64,000 nucleotides of DNA. Source: Saccharomycopsis fibuligera x Saccharomycopsis cf. fibuligera (lineage: Eukaryota; Ascomycota; Saccharomycetes; Ascoideales; Saccharomycopsidaceae). This document shows, in pieces, positions 1 through 10,468 of this stretch (position 1 is the first letter of the stretch; each line of letters starts with the position of its first letter). The notes under the pieces are model-generated. The model searched no databases. It was given only the letters and a program-made list of their open reading frames with translations, and had not been told where the DNA came from. Location of the stretch: contig CP012816.1 of the NCBI GenBank assembly GCA_001936135.1, positions 623,501-687,500 of the forward strand. Direction: 5' to 3'. The translations under genes were made by a program, and so were the position numbers.

Positions 1-706
1 AATCGTACAAGACACACGCAAGACCACGACTGGAAACTCAAAGAATGCACAAAGAATCGTAAAACAGTTTGATTTGAAGTCATCGAGATACAAATATCAA
101 AACTCTACCCTTGATGTAGAATAGCTATATATTAATATATATTAAAGGTCAACGTTTGCAATAGTAATGAACATACCAGCTCCGTTAAAAAAAATTGAGA
201 AGACTGCAATCTAAAAGCAAGAAGTGAATGCTAAATACCAAGATAAACTAGATCAAGCAGACTGTCGAGAAAAAAACCAGCTTGTTGAAAAGGAGACAGG
301 ACTGCTGTATTTGTTAACTTTTCAATACAAACTGTTTTCTTTCGCCTTCCGTTTTCGTGCTAGTTGTTGCCCACCACTGTTGAGTTCAACTCACTGTAGA
401 GATCAGCATACACGGAGTTATAAAAACTCGAACTCGTTTATTCTTTGGAAAAATATAAAATTACAGAAAGGAACAGCATTAGTCAAAAAAGGTAAATAAA
501 AAAATAAATGATAATAAAAAAAAAAAAAAGCAGAGGAAAGCACTAACCCAAACCATCCAACCAAACAAACGAGCTATAGCATGGGGAAAGTAACAAGTGA
601 GAATGAGGAGCATAGGAGGAGAAAGACAAAATAAGGAGTATAATGGCTGTCAAAGAAGGCCAAACATATGACAATTTTTGATAACACATGGATTACAGAA
701 AAAAAA
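1..706. other. Intergenic region, 3' flank of YPT1
   Basis: No convincing gene. The longest open frame (224-499) starts at a non-ATG codon, has no recognisable domain and lies in AT-rich sequence. An AT palindrome-like stretch lies near 127-150 and an A-run at about 511-529. The right part must hold the YPT1 3' UTR and poly(A) signal, because YPT1 is read leftward. Confidence 0.5.
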
Positions 707-1318
707 TTAACAGCAACCGTTTGATTGAGTTTGACCAATAGGTTGGCCGCTGATTTTAATATTGTTTTTAGAGTTATTGTTAGCGACATTAGAAGTAGCC
801 ATTTGTGCTTTGATTTGTCTGGCCATAGTCAAGAAAGCTTGTTCAACGTTTTTACTGTTCAACGCCGAAGTTTCCAAAAATGGAATGTCCAAAGCGTCAG
901 CAAACTCCTTAGCCTGAGCAGAATCAACAACTTTCTTGTCAGTCAAATCGGACTTGTTACCAACCAACAATTTCATCACACCACCAGTAGCGTAACGGTC
1001 GATTTCCTGCAACCATTGCTTGACATTATTGAAGGATTCATGATCTGTGACATCGTAAACAATAATGATACCATGGGCGCCTCTGTAGTAAGATGAGGTG
1101 ATAGTTCTGAATCTCTCTTGGCCGGCGGTATCCCAGATTTGCAACTTGACAGTTTTACCGTCCAACTCCACGGTTCTAATTTTGAAATCAACACCAATGG
1201 TGGAAATGTAATCTTGGGTGTAGGTGTCATCGGCAAAACGTAGCAATAAGCAGGACTTGCCAACGCCGGAGTCACCAATAAGTAACAATTTGAATAAATA
1301 GTCGTAATCGCTGTTCAT
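707..1318 (-). CDS. YPT1: Rab GTPase Ypt1
   Basis: Small Rab-family GTPase of 203 residues, the usual length for Ypt1/Rab1, which tethers ER-derived vesicles at the Golgi and acts in autophagy. All nucleotide-binding motifs are visible: GDSGVGKS (15-22), switch I/effector loop TIGVDFKI (40-47), WDTAGQE (62-68), NKSD (121-124) and ETSAL (149-153). The C terminus ends in two cysteines (202-203) for double geranylgeranylation. The core up to about residue 170 is close to the Ypt1 consensus; the Asn-rich hypervariable tail is lineage-specific. The ATG at 1318 gives the family-typical [10 protein letters not shown] start. No intron is needed. The family assignment is established knowledge; the Ypt1 identity (not Sec4 or Ypt8) rests on the effector and switch sequence. 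Confidence 0.95.
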   Translation of the reverse strand: MNSDYDYLFKLLLIGDSGVGKSCLLLRFADDTYTQDYISTIGVDFKIRTVELDGKTVKLQIWDTAGQERFRTITSSYYRGAHGIIIVYDVTDHESFNNVKQWLQEIDRYATGGVMKLLVGNKSDLTDKKVVDSAQAKEFADALDIPFLETSALNSKNVEQAFLTMARQIKAQMATSNVANNNSKNNIKISGQPIGQTQSNGCC

Positions 1319-2286
1319 TATTGAAGGCTAGATGATTGTAAATACGAGGATGCGCTATTGAGAAGTTGAAGAGCTGGCTTGAGGTGAGTATGCGTGGGAG
1401 ATCAGGCTGATGATGATGCGGTCAAACAGTGGTCAAAATTAAGATTAGAAGGAACAGAGAACACGACTAACAACCAAAAAGGGAGAAACAGAAACTTGTA
1501 AAAGGGCAAATCACAAATGAGGAGAGAGAAATGCTAGAGTGGGAGATTTGCTATCTAGAAGCTTGAATGCAAGTGCTGTCGGCGAGTAGCGCGGAATGGA
1601 ACAAAACAGGACTGTGATGTGATGTGTATGATTGGTGGCACAAAGGATAACAAAAACAGGATGACTAGGGGCAAAATTATTAAAATCAAAAGAAAAAGAG
1701 GTGCCTGAGATAGCAGTATACAAAACTCAACACCGCAGCGTGAGCCCCAGTGAGAGCCCGGCTCCCTTTTCGCACACGAGCACTGGTCTCAATGAGCCTT
1801 GGACTCAAGGAATACCCGCTTGCACTAAAAGGATTTAAGGCAGGGTTACCATTAAAATATCACAATCACTAGTTACTACTGCTATAGTTTTACTACTAGT
1901 ATAGTTACTACTGCTACAGCGATAGATAAATCAACTAGCTAGTATTACTGGGCAAGGTGCAATTGAAAAAACAAACAAACTAACAGTTAAACAACTAATG
2001 TAAAATATATGACAGAAAGTAAACGGATACTGCAAAAGAGAAGTGAATGTGGAGAAGTAAAGTGCTAGGTGGGCAAAGGTATTGAGCAAGAAGTGGTTTT
2101 GGTTGAAAACGGCGGCGCATAATGTAGAGCACAACTGGTAAGTTGTTTGATAGCCCTTGGCTGGAATTTGTCTCGATGTGAATAAGCGCCCTGGTGCTAA
2201 ACACTATAATAAATCTGGAAACCAACAAAGTAGCTGTTTTCAAAGCGCGTTGTTTCTATTACGGCGGCGGTAGAACGTGTATCTCA
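1319..2286. other. Intergenic: YPT1 promoter and PER33-like 3' flank
   Basis: No gene supported. It holds the upstream region of YPT1 (read leftward from 1318) and the 3' end of the PER33-like gene. A 15-base direct repeat, TAGTTACTACTGCTA, occurs at 1870-1884 and 1902-1916. A purine/pyrimidine-mixed GC-richer patch lies at about 1735-1800. No TATA box or known site could be assigned with confidence. Confidence 0.4.
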
Positions 2287-3228
2287 CTAGCGGCGAGATG
2301 CTCCAATAATCTTGATTGGAGAGACATAGGTGCTGATAGCCGCTCTGATGCTGGTCCAAGCAGCGACTATTGGTTTTGGGATCTTTTGGTTTGTATACAA
2401 AAACTGGTTGATCCTGAGGTCATAGCTCTGAATAATGGTCTTCATGTGGATGCTATCGTCAAACCTAAGCTTCACAAAAGCAACGTAGAGGGCGGTTAGC
2501 GTGAATGTTCTTATTGCGACTGCTGGACCTGTTCTAAAGACCGTAATAACGTTTCTGATGCATGCAAAAATCAATTGAAGTAGCACGGTCAATTCCAAAT
2601 TTGCAGCAATAAATAACGACTTCTCATAGTAATTCTTTGTGAAGGCGCTAATCTTCGATTTAGCTCCAAGAGCAGAGCTGCCCAAAATGTTGTTGTTGAG
2701 ATAGTTCAAAGAGTGGAAGAGCGAGTATATTGCGAATGGGTACAACGCGCCCTGAATGTACCTCATGATATCGTGATTAGCCAAAAAGAGCATGGACAAC
2801 AACAAGTAGAGAGAATTGTTATTTGTTAGAAAGAAAAACGGCTCTGTGAACACCGTCTTGAAAATCCTGTTGAAAGAATAACTTTTAAAGAGCACTATGG
2901 AGTAGCATAGTATTATTGAGTATATTGTGTAAGTGAACCATGTTGTCGATGCTGCTGATAGCGGCCTGACTACGGTCACCAAGGAGTGAGCGAGCGTGTT
3001 GATGACTGTGGACGAGTGGCCAATAAACCAGAGAAAATGGGTGTTCTAGAGAAAAGTGTTAGTATCGACAACCTCACGGTGTGACATTCAATGGCGATCT
3101 GTGGCCATTCAAAGTTTGAGTTCGAACAACAATAGGATCGAGGACGCACCAAGCGGCAAAAAGTCAAAACTTACCAAAGCAAAAGAAGACGAAGCACTTC
3201 TTTGAACGCTTCTTCTGGCGGCTGGCAT
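2287..3228 (-). CDS. PER33: Pom33/Per33 (TMEM33-family) membrane protein, one intron
   Basis: Two exons: 3228-3175 (18 codons from an ATG in MPAARRSVQR) and 3045-2287. The intron 3174-3046 has donor GTAAGT, branch point TACTAAC just before the acceptor, and acceptor TCTAG; phase 0. The 270-residue product matches the usual length of yeast Per33/Pom33 (about 270-280). Exon 2 opens with NTHFLWFIGH, the start of the conserved TMEM33/Pom33 domain, followed by several hydrophobic segments and a basic C terminus (IKIIGASRR) like the amphipathic, NPC-directed tail of Pom33. These proteins sit in the ER and nuclear envelope and associate with nuclear pores. Whether this is the Per33 or Pom33 paralogue cannot be told, since most yeasts of this type have a single copy. 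Confidence 0.8.
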
Positions 3229-4574
3229 TAGAGCAATGTGCTAACGGTGATGGTAGTAGCAGTTGTTTCTAGCAAAGACAGAAGCTGTACAGGACGACTA
3301 TGGGCTGGCAGAGTAACGTATTGCGTGGAGCTTTTGCTAGCCTTTCTTATGATGCAAAGGGCTGATCTTTTTACTTTTTGTTCTTTTTCGCTCAACAAAG
3401 AAGCGGCAGAGATCGAGCACAAATTTGGAGTTTTCTCCGGCTTTCGGTAGTAGCAAAGGCCGCGAGCAGGTTTGAGTGTGAGAAAAGAAGACGAGGCCGC
3501 GAGTAGAAGAAGAAGCAGCAGTGGCGATAAGCAAGTCCAGAAGAAAGAGAATCGAAGCAAATGGGAAAGGATCACTAAGCGAATGAAGGAAAGCAAAACG
3601 AAACGAGAAACATCTGTTTTAATAGAAAGTGCCACAGAAAATTGCCGAAATCGTCAAAGAAACCGGCGGGCAATTGTTGCTGAGGCCCAGGGCTGCGGGT
3701 CTTCTGCCTCGAGTGGGATTTTCCTCGTTTTCATACGGCAATAATTCCCCCTCCCCCGTTGGCGCCGCTGGAGCTCCCTATAAACATCGACATTGTGTCT
3801 GTCTACATCATCTGTATCGAATACCGTGCTTTCCAAAAAGGGAACATATAGCTGTCTTTATGTTATGTCTGCTCCCGACGAGAACAAGCCAGACAGCGCT
3901 TCTTGTTAGGACGTCTGCCTCCCATCCTTTAAACGCCAGTACAAGTACTCTATAGCGCCTCGCCCACTTCATTAGCGCTGTTTCTTGAAAGCCACCGCGG
4001 CGCTTGTCTAAGAATTCATTATAAATCAGAGTTGCAGAGTGCGCGCACCCGCCAAGTGCTCTGTTATAGCGCTAGCGCTTTCCAGCCGAGTATAGCTCAG
4101 AATATTTGCATGCTAACGCGCCACATGGCAGAGCTTATCTCATGTGGCCCGGGCTCGTATTCGTTTTTTTTTGATACGTCATGTGACAGTATCGATCACA
4201 TGCCCGGTAGCGTGTCATTATTCACAATGGGTGTGATACACACGTCAACAACAGCATTTACGCATTACGACGCATACAGACGCCTAGAGAAGCAGTAAGC
4301 GCAGCAGGAAGCGCAGCAGCGGTAAACAAAAACAAACAAACCCAAAGGGTTTCCCGGCTTGGGCACCAGCGGTGGCAGGCGTGTGTAGTGCGCTGTCCAG
4401 CTCGCCTTTGGCTTTGTTTTGTTTATTTACTTTTTCCTGATTTTTTGTTACAGGATATGGAAAATTTTGGCCCTTATTTTTCTTCTCTTTTTCTTCTTGT
4501 TTTCTCTTGTTTGTCTCTTTTGTTCCTCTCAGTCCATCGCTATTAGTGTCTAGTGTACTGCTTATACCCCCATC
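3229..4574. other. Divergent intergenic region between PER33-like gene and TUB2
   Basis: About 1.35 kb of non-coding DNA that must hold both promoters. The middle (about 3640-4330) is richer in GC than the flanks and contains several GCGCT/AGCGC words and a TATAAA at about 3779. The TUB2-proximal part is T-rich (4420-4530). The open frames inside lack ATG starts or domains. No RNA gene was recognised. Confidence 0.4.
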
Positions 4575-6561
4575 ATGAGAGAAATTGTATGTCCAGGGTG
4601 ACTTTTCAGCAAAGTATTTGCAAGAATCTGCTGCTCAGATCTACTCGTTGTATTGGCGCTTCCCACCTCAGATCTGATCACTTGGCCACAACTCCAGCGG
4701 TTGATTGAGTGATAGGAATTGTGCCAGGCTTTGTGTGCGTGTTGTATGCAAATCACAAAGTGTCGCCACAACCAGCTACGCGCCAACAAGTAGATTTGAT
4801 GGTGGACGTTTCAAGCACAAGAACTTCATCTTACTAACACGTCTTTCTAGATTCATTTATCTACCGGTCAATGTGGTAACCAAATTGTATGTTTTTGATT
4901 TGTTTATGTTTTGTGTCTTTGTATGTCTTGGAAAATGTTGAACGAGCGCTCACAAAATCAATGCAATCTGTCAGTTAGTTCAGTCATGGAGTCAGACCAC
5001 AATTACTCTAAATCACAATAATATTAATTGGCATGTTACTTGCTGTCACCCATAATCAGCAAAGTCACATTTGACGCAAAAACAAAATAAAGTAAAACTA
5101 AATAATACAGAGCAATAAAGCGATGCTCATATTTAATAGCCATTATTCATCCCTGATCGCCGTCTTCCAAATCAAATCAAGCCAAGACCTTTTTCTAGAA
5201 GATTACACGGGAGTCACATTGCCAAACGATTAGAGGTAAATACTAACATACTGTAGGGTGCTGCTTTCTGGCAAACCATTTGTGGCGAACACGGTCTTGA
5301 TGACTCTGGTAACTACCATGGCAACAACGAGTTGCAAAAATCACGTTTGAACGTTTACTTCAATGAAGCCATGAGCGGCAAGTACGTTCCTCGTGCTGTT
5401 TTGGTTGACTTGGAGCCAGGTACCATTGACGCTGTCCGTTCGTCTAAGATCGGTAACTTGTTCCGTCCTGACAACATGATCTTTGGTCAATCTTCTGCTG
5501 GTAATGTGTGGGCCAAAGGTCACTACACTGAAGGTGCAGAATTGGTCGATTCCGTTTTGGATGTTATTAGACGTGAAGCTGAGGGATGTGACTCTTTGCA
5601 AGGTTTCCAAATCACCCACTCTTTAGGTGGTGGTACTGGTTCTGGTATGGGCACTTTGTTGATCTCTAAGATTTGTGAAGAATTCCCAGACAGAATGATG
5701 GCTACTTTCTCTGTTGTTCCATCTCCAAAAACCTCTGACACTGTTGTTGAACCGTATAACGCCACTTTGTCTGTCCACCAGTTAGTTGAAAACTCTCAAG
5801 AAACTTTCTGTATCGATAATGAAGCCTTGTACGATATTTGTTTGAGAAACTTGAAATTGGCACAGCCAAAATACGAAGATCTTAACCATTTGGTTTCTTC
5901 TGTCATGTCTGGTGTTACTACCTCTTTGCGTTATCCAGGTCAATTGAACTCTGACTTGAGAAAATTGGCTGTCAACTTGGTTCCTTTCCCACGTTTGCAT
6001 TTCTTCATGGTTGGTTATGCTCCATTGACTTCCATCAAGTCCAGATCATTTAGCTCTTTGTCTGTTCCAGAATTGACTCAGCAATTGTTTGACGCTAGAA
6101 ACATGATGGCTGCTTCGGACCCAAAGCATGGCCGTTACTTGACTGCCGCTGCTTTCTTCCGTGGTAAGGTTTCTGTCAAAGAGGTTGAAGACGAAATGCA
6201 CAAGGTTCAAACCAGAAACTCCACCGATTTTGTTGAGTGGATTCCAAATAATGTGCAAACTGCTGTTTGTTCTGTTCCACCAATTGATGTTGACATGAGC
6301 GCTACTTTCATTGGTAACTCTACTTCTATTCAACAATTATTCAAGAGAGTCGGTGATCAGTTCAGTGCTATGTTCCGTAGAAAAGCCTTCTTGCATTGGT
6401 ATACCAGTGAAGGTATGGATGAAATGGAATTCACCGAAGCTGAATCTAACATGAATGATCTTGTTGCTGAATACCAACAATACCAAGAAGCAGGAATTGA
6501 CTACGAAGATGAAGAACTTGAATATGCTGACGAAGCTCCTATCGATGACATGATGGAGTGA
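4575..6561 (+). CDS. TUB2: Beta-tubulin, two introns
   Basis: Beta subunit of the microtubule heterodimer. Three exons: 4575-4586 (MREI, 12 nt), 4851-4886 (12 codons, [12 protein letters not shown]) and 5257-6561. Both introns have GTATGT donors, TACTAAC branch points and TAG acceptors, and both are phase 0. The product is 450 residues, the usual length. GGGTGSG is at 140-146. The residues that set benzimidazole sensitivity in fungi are the wild-type Phe167, Glu198 and Phe200. The acidic tail ([20 protein letters not shown]) is the exposed C-terminal tail that binds motors and MAPs. Two introns splitting the first 16 codons are also found in Candida albicans TUB2. The identity is certain; the splice sites are read directly from sequence. 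Confidence 0.97.
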
Positions 6562-7138
6562 GTTTGAATGATGTTGCTGAAGAAATATGATACATATGCA
6601 TTGGAACTACGGTTTATTACTGGTTAGTGTTGGTTCCCTTGGTAAATTTTTTGATAACCTTTTTTGTTACTTTTTTTTTTTTCATTAATAATTTTTGAGA
6701 TGCTTTTTTACTCTTACTTTTGTGTTCTTTTTATACTATTTTTTTAATTTGTTAGTTTAATATTTCATTTTTACCACCCTTTATTATTAGTCATACAAAT
6801 ATCCTCAATTTCTTTTTTCCTGAAGTTCAAAATGGTTATTTTATTTATCATTAAACTCCTCGCGTTGTTTAGCCACTAGTTTTCGTTCATTCATAGAAAA
6901 CGGAAAGTTGAGGCTCACGCTCATCAATGACTAGGTATTCGCTTTTTAATATACCCGCAAATTTTTAATTTAATATCTTGTGCAATTTTTATAAAATTTG
7001 TTTTGTAGCTTCATCAGGTACATATAGCGCCAATAGCTGATTTGTATTATCTAAAGACAAAGTTTTTGTAGTAATTATGCAAAAGCTGTTATGCTACCAG
7101 AATAAATCCTACCTAATATATATATACATACGTATATA

Positions 7139-7210
<72 letters not shown>

Positions 7211-7253
7211 AAGAAAAAAAAAATAGATTTAATGTACAATAATAAGATAAAAT
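6562..7253. other. Convergent 3' region of TUB2 and RRN6 with poly(A)/(AAT) tract
   Basis: T-rich then A-rich sequence between two convergent genes. A long A homopolymer (about 7143-7176) runs into about ten AAT/ATA trinucleotide units (to about 7206). Both 3' UTRs and terminators must lie here. No gene is supported. Confidence 0.5.
7143..7206. repeat. Homopolymer A tract followed by (AAT)n microsatellite
   Basis: More than 30 consecutive A bases pass directly into an AAT repeat. It lies in the convergent 3' region of TUB2 and RRN6, so it is probably transcribed into one or both 3' UTRs. Length polymorphism between isolates would be expected. Confidence 0.85.
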
Positions 7254-10112
7254 TCATGCAAATCCACCTCTTTTTTTTTTTTTTTTTTTAGTGGGTGGCC
7301 TGACGGCTCCTTGAGACAAAGACATACCTAAATATGGTTGTTGCAGCTGACTCAAGGTACTTACGCCTGCTCCAACAGGCTTAGTTGACATAAATGCGGG
7401 CTGTGAAGCTGATAGTCCTGCTTTCAACTTACGCTTCTTTTTGCTTGATTTTTGGCTGTTGCTGGTGAACGACGAGGCGGTAGAGATCACTGGAACAGGA
7501 CCATAATATTGCTGAGATGCTTGAGAATCAGCAATTGTGTCATTCATGAATTGTTGAGAGTACATTTGTTGTGACGGATCATATACCTGTGATTGTGAAA
7601 AAAACTGTGTTTGTGCTTGCAGTATTGTACCGTCAATAGGAGTGTCAAATATCAGCTCATTCCAGTCTTGAAGGATAAAACGCATTCGTGGATGAACTTT
7701 CTCCAGTTTAAAATTTTCTAAAATTACCCCAGTTCCTTCTGCATCGGTATCAAGTTCTTGGAATTCAGTGTCCTCGTCAGTCAGTTCAAAAATTGATTGG
7801 TCAAACTCATTCTTTCGGCCCCGACTCTCTGGGAATTTAAAAGGAAACTTGCAAATGTCAGTTTTGAGGAATTCTATTAAATCATCCAAAAACAGTAATG
7901 CACAACTTTTGGCTATTTTTGTAAGGTTTTCATCACCTGCTTCTTCCCTCAAAGTTGCGGATGTGTTTAAAATTTTGCGGAGCCCTTCGACGTCGTTTAA
8001 ACCGGCATCCTCGTTCTGTATATCAACATTATAAAGTTCTTTCAAAGTTAATTTCAAAACCAGCATCTGATATTCTGAAAAATTATTTAACTTTGTAACT
8101 TTATTAGCACCTGTCTCGTTTCTGCTACTAGAACAATTGATCAACTGATTGTGTACTTTTTGTACGTTTTCAATGTTCCCCACATCAGCCATCATTCTCA
8201 AAAAATCATATTTTGGCAAAGAAGCTGAATTTACCACAATATTGTCGGTAATTGTCTTTTCAAAATATTTTTTTTCTATTGCTTCCGTATCATCATCTTC
8301 TAATTCAGCTTTTCTATATCTGTAAATGACTGCACTTGAGTCGTTAGATATCAAAGTTCTATCAATTTCATAGCTGGTGGAGATTTGGAACATGGCAAAA
8401 TAAACATGCTTGCATGTAATCTCACCAGGTAATTGCTTGCTTGATTCTTTAATACTTTTAGTATTGTGCTGGTTATCGCCATCGCCGTCATTAGCATCGC
8501 CGTCATTAGCATCATCATCATCAGCATCATCATCATCATCATCGTCATCATCAGTTGTCACGAACTCAGAAGAAAGAAACTTCTTTCGAGACAAAGAAGG
8601 TTTCACCTTATATTTAAGTCTATTTCTGCGAAGCTCCTCTTCTGCTGATAAAAAATGCACAGGCAACAAAAACGTATTGCGAATAATGGTGTCTGTGTTT
8701 AACTTTATAAAAAATGGATCATTGAAAATTCTGTGTAAGCCTAGCTGTTTGTCAAAACCAAATTGATAAAAAAACTTTGATGAATGAATTTGAGAATGTA
8801 CTGTTAAGATATATTTTCTATCACCTTTAGCATAATCGCCAATTGCATTCAACGAAAACCTTAAAGAAACATCTTCTGGGTTTAAGTAATGTTTCCAACT
8901 AAGAATATGGTTAAACAGTTTCTTTGACGTATCGAATTTCAACCATAGAATGTCTGTTGACGTCAATAAAAAAAATTCCTCACATTTGTCAACACATCTT
9001 TCCACTTGCAATATCTTCACTTGCTTTTTCTCTGTATAAACCTTCATGATGCTTGAAGTTTTATTGTCATTATGTAGTATAATTTTATAGAACCCGCTTC
9101 TATTGAAAAAAAATAGCTGATCAATATCACGTCCCCAAATGAGTTTCTTCCAATTCGAAAGTTCTGTTGGTTCATCAATTTGTCCTGATGCACCACCTTC
9201 CACAATAGTCCCCGATCTAACTGGCTTAATTTGCCAAACTTGCCAATTTCCTTTGATGTCTACCGTTGTGAATTGTGTATAGTTCCAACAATTAAACGAC
9301 ACATCAGCAAATGGTTCTTTAGTATGTTTTGCTGCTTGCAATGAGCCAACCAATTCTAATTTGATTTTTTGAGTTTTCCTGGAGACAGCGATTTTAAAGA
9401 CAAAAACCTCGAGATCAGTTCTGACAGCCATTAAATGAGATCTTGTCGTTAGTGGATCTGCTGGCTTACTGAATTCAACTTGTTTGATGACATTGCCAAT
9501 GTCTACAGTCACAGGTTTGTCCAACAGTGGCACTTCAAATGCAAGCCTCGTTTGTTTGGGCTGACTATCAACTATTCCCGCTCCATTAATGAGTTCTGTT
9601 TTATCCTTCACTGCGCTCAAGTTCAAAATTGATCCAATATCACCGGAAACAAATCCAATCACTCTAATGAAAAGCTCAGTATGCATATAACGAAGCTGTG
9701 TAGTATCCATAACTTTGTCTATCGTTGGGTCAAAAATGTAGTTGGAGTTCCAATTTTTGGATTCATTCGTGAGCTGGCCCAACACTTGTGATGGAATAGC
9801 TAAGTTCTTGTCGTTATAATTATGTATATTGTCTTCACTATATGTGACTTGACCCCTTCTTTTCGCAGTAACAAGCCTCTTTGAAGAGAACCTTACCTTA
9901 AACAATTTTGAATCATAGCCAGAAAACAAGGAAGCTTTAGGGAACTTCCAAGGATTGTTTTCATCTATCGAGTAAACGTCTTGATCCAAACATTGAGCAA
10001 CTTCTTCTCCGCTGCTGTCTGAGGCATAGTCATTTTCTTCGGGAACATAGTACGGATTCCCATTTATGCCATACGTGAGCTGAACACCAAGGTTCCCGGT
10101 ATATGGCCACAT
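7254..10112 (-). CDS. RRN6: RNA polymerase I core factor subunit Rrn6
   Basis: 952 residues; S. cerevisiae Rrn6 has about 894. Rrn6, with Rrn7 and Rrn11, forms the core factor that recruits RNA polymerase I to the rDNA promoter in the nucleolus. Stretches that line up with Rrn6 include FDPTIDKVMD, FNCWNYTQFTTVDIKGNW, EPTELSNWKKLIW, and LSWKHYLNPEDVSLR in the beta-propeller half, plus the lysine-rich end KKKKKKRGGFA that matches the yeast KKKKKRIRGFG. An acidic Asp/Asn insert lies at about 520-545 and a Ser/Gln-rich linker at about 860-935. The ATG at 10112 gives MWPYTGNLGVQLTYG, a start that fits the family. Identity rests on remembered similarity, not a search. It is divergent from VMA1 across 356 bp. 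Confidence 0.85.
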   Translation of the reverse strand: MWPYTGNLGVQLTYGINGNPYYVPEENDYASDSSGEEVAQCLDQDVYSIDENNPWKFPKASLFSGYDSKLFKVRFSSKRLVTAKRRGQVTYSEDNIHNYNDKNLAIPSQVLGQLTNESKNWNSNYIFDPTIDKVMDTTQLRYMHTELFIRVIGFVSGDIGSILNLSAVKDKTELINGAGIVDSQPKQTRLAFEVPLLDKPVTVDIGNVIKQVEFSKPADPLTTRSHLMAVRTDLEVFVFKIAVSRKTQKIKLELVGSLQAAKHTKEPFADVSFNCWNYTQFTTVDIKGNWQVWQIKPVRSGTIVEGGASGQIDEPTELSNWKKLIWGRDIDQLFFFNRSGFYKIILHNDNKTSSIMKVYTEKKQVKILQVERCVDKCEEFFLLTSTDILWLKFDTSKKLFNHILSWKHYLNPEDVSLRFSLNAIGDYAKGDRKYILTVHSQIHSSKFFYQFGFDKQLGLHRIFNDPFFIKLNTDTIIRNTFLLPVHFLSAEEELRRNRLKYKVKPSLSRKKFLSSEFVTTDDDDDDDDDADDDDANDGDANDGDGDNQHNTKSIKESSKQLPGEITCKHVYFAMFQISTSYEIDRTLISNDSSAVIYRYRKAELEDDDTEAIEKKYFEKTITDNIVVNSASLPKYDFLRMMADVGNIENVQKVHNQLINCSSSRNETGANKVTKLNNFSEYQMLVLKLTLKELYNVDIQNEDAGLNDVEGLRKILNTSATLREEAGDENLTKIAKSCALLFLDDLIEFLKTDICKFPFKFPESRGRKNEFDQSIFELTDEDTEFQELDTDAEGTGVILENFKLEKVHPRMRFILQDWNELIFDTPIDGTILQAQTQFFSQSQVYDPSQQMYSQQFMNDTIADSQASQQYYGPVPVISTASSFTSNSQKSSKKKRKLKAGLSASQPAFMSTKPVGAGVSTLSQLQQPYLGMSLSQGAVRPPTKKKKKKRGGFA

Positions 10113-10468
10113 TTGCGCATTTTCTAGTTATACTATCAGATTAGCAAAGAAGTACCAAAAGGTACGAATCTCTATGACCATATTCAGTCGCTAATTGCCA
10201 GAAATGGAAAACTTCAAATAAAAAAAAAAATATTTTGCATGTGTGCGTGCATATAGTGATTTATGGGTGTGCGACAGGGTTATGTGCTTATCACCCTAAT
10301 TAGTTGATAGATGTATTACCCGTCATACAGCGGCAAATTCCAGGCCAACAAAGCATTCCAATTCGCCTTTAATTTGACTGAAGCAAGAAACTGCCAGCCC
10401 TATAGCTCCGTTATCTTCTCAAAACATATACATCAGTTGCTCCTCCCCATCTCAATCCCCCTATAAAA
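10113..10468. promoter_or_regulatory. Shared divergent promoter of RRN6 and VMA1
   Basis: Only 356 bp separate the two start codons, so the region holds both promoters and 5' UTRs. An A-run lies at about 10219-10231. CTATAAAA (10461-10468) abuts the VMA1 ATG; at that position it is leader rather than a functional TATA box. No factor site could be assigned. Confidence 0.5.

Noticed and set aside
224-499. 91-codon frame left of YPT1
   Set aside because: Starts at GTG, AT-rich, no domain.
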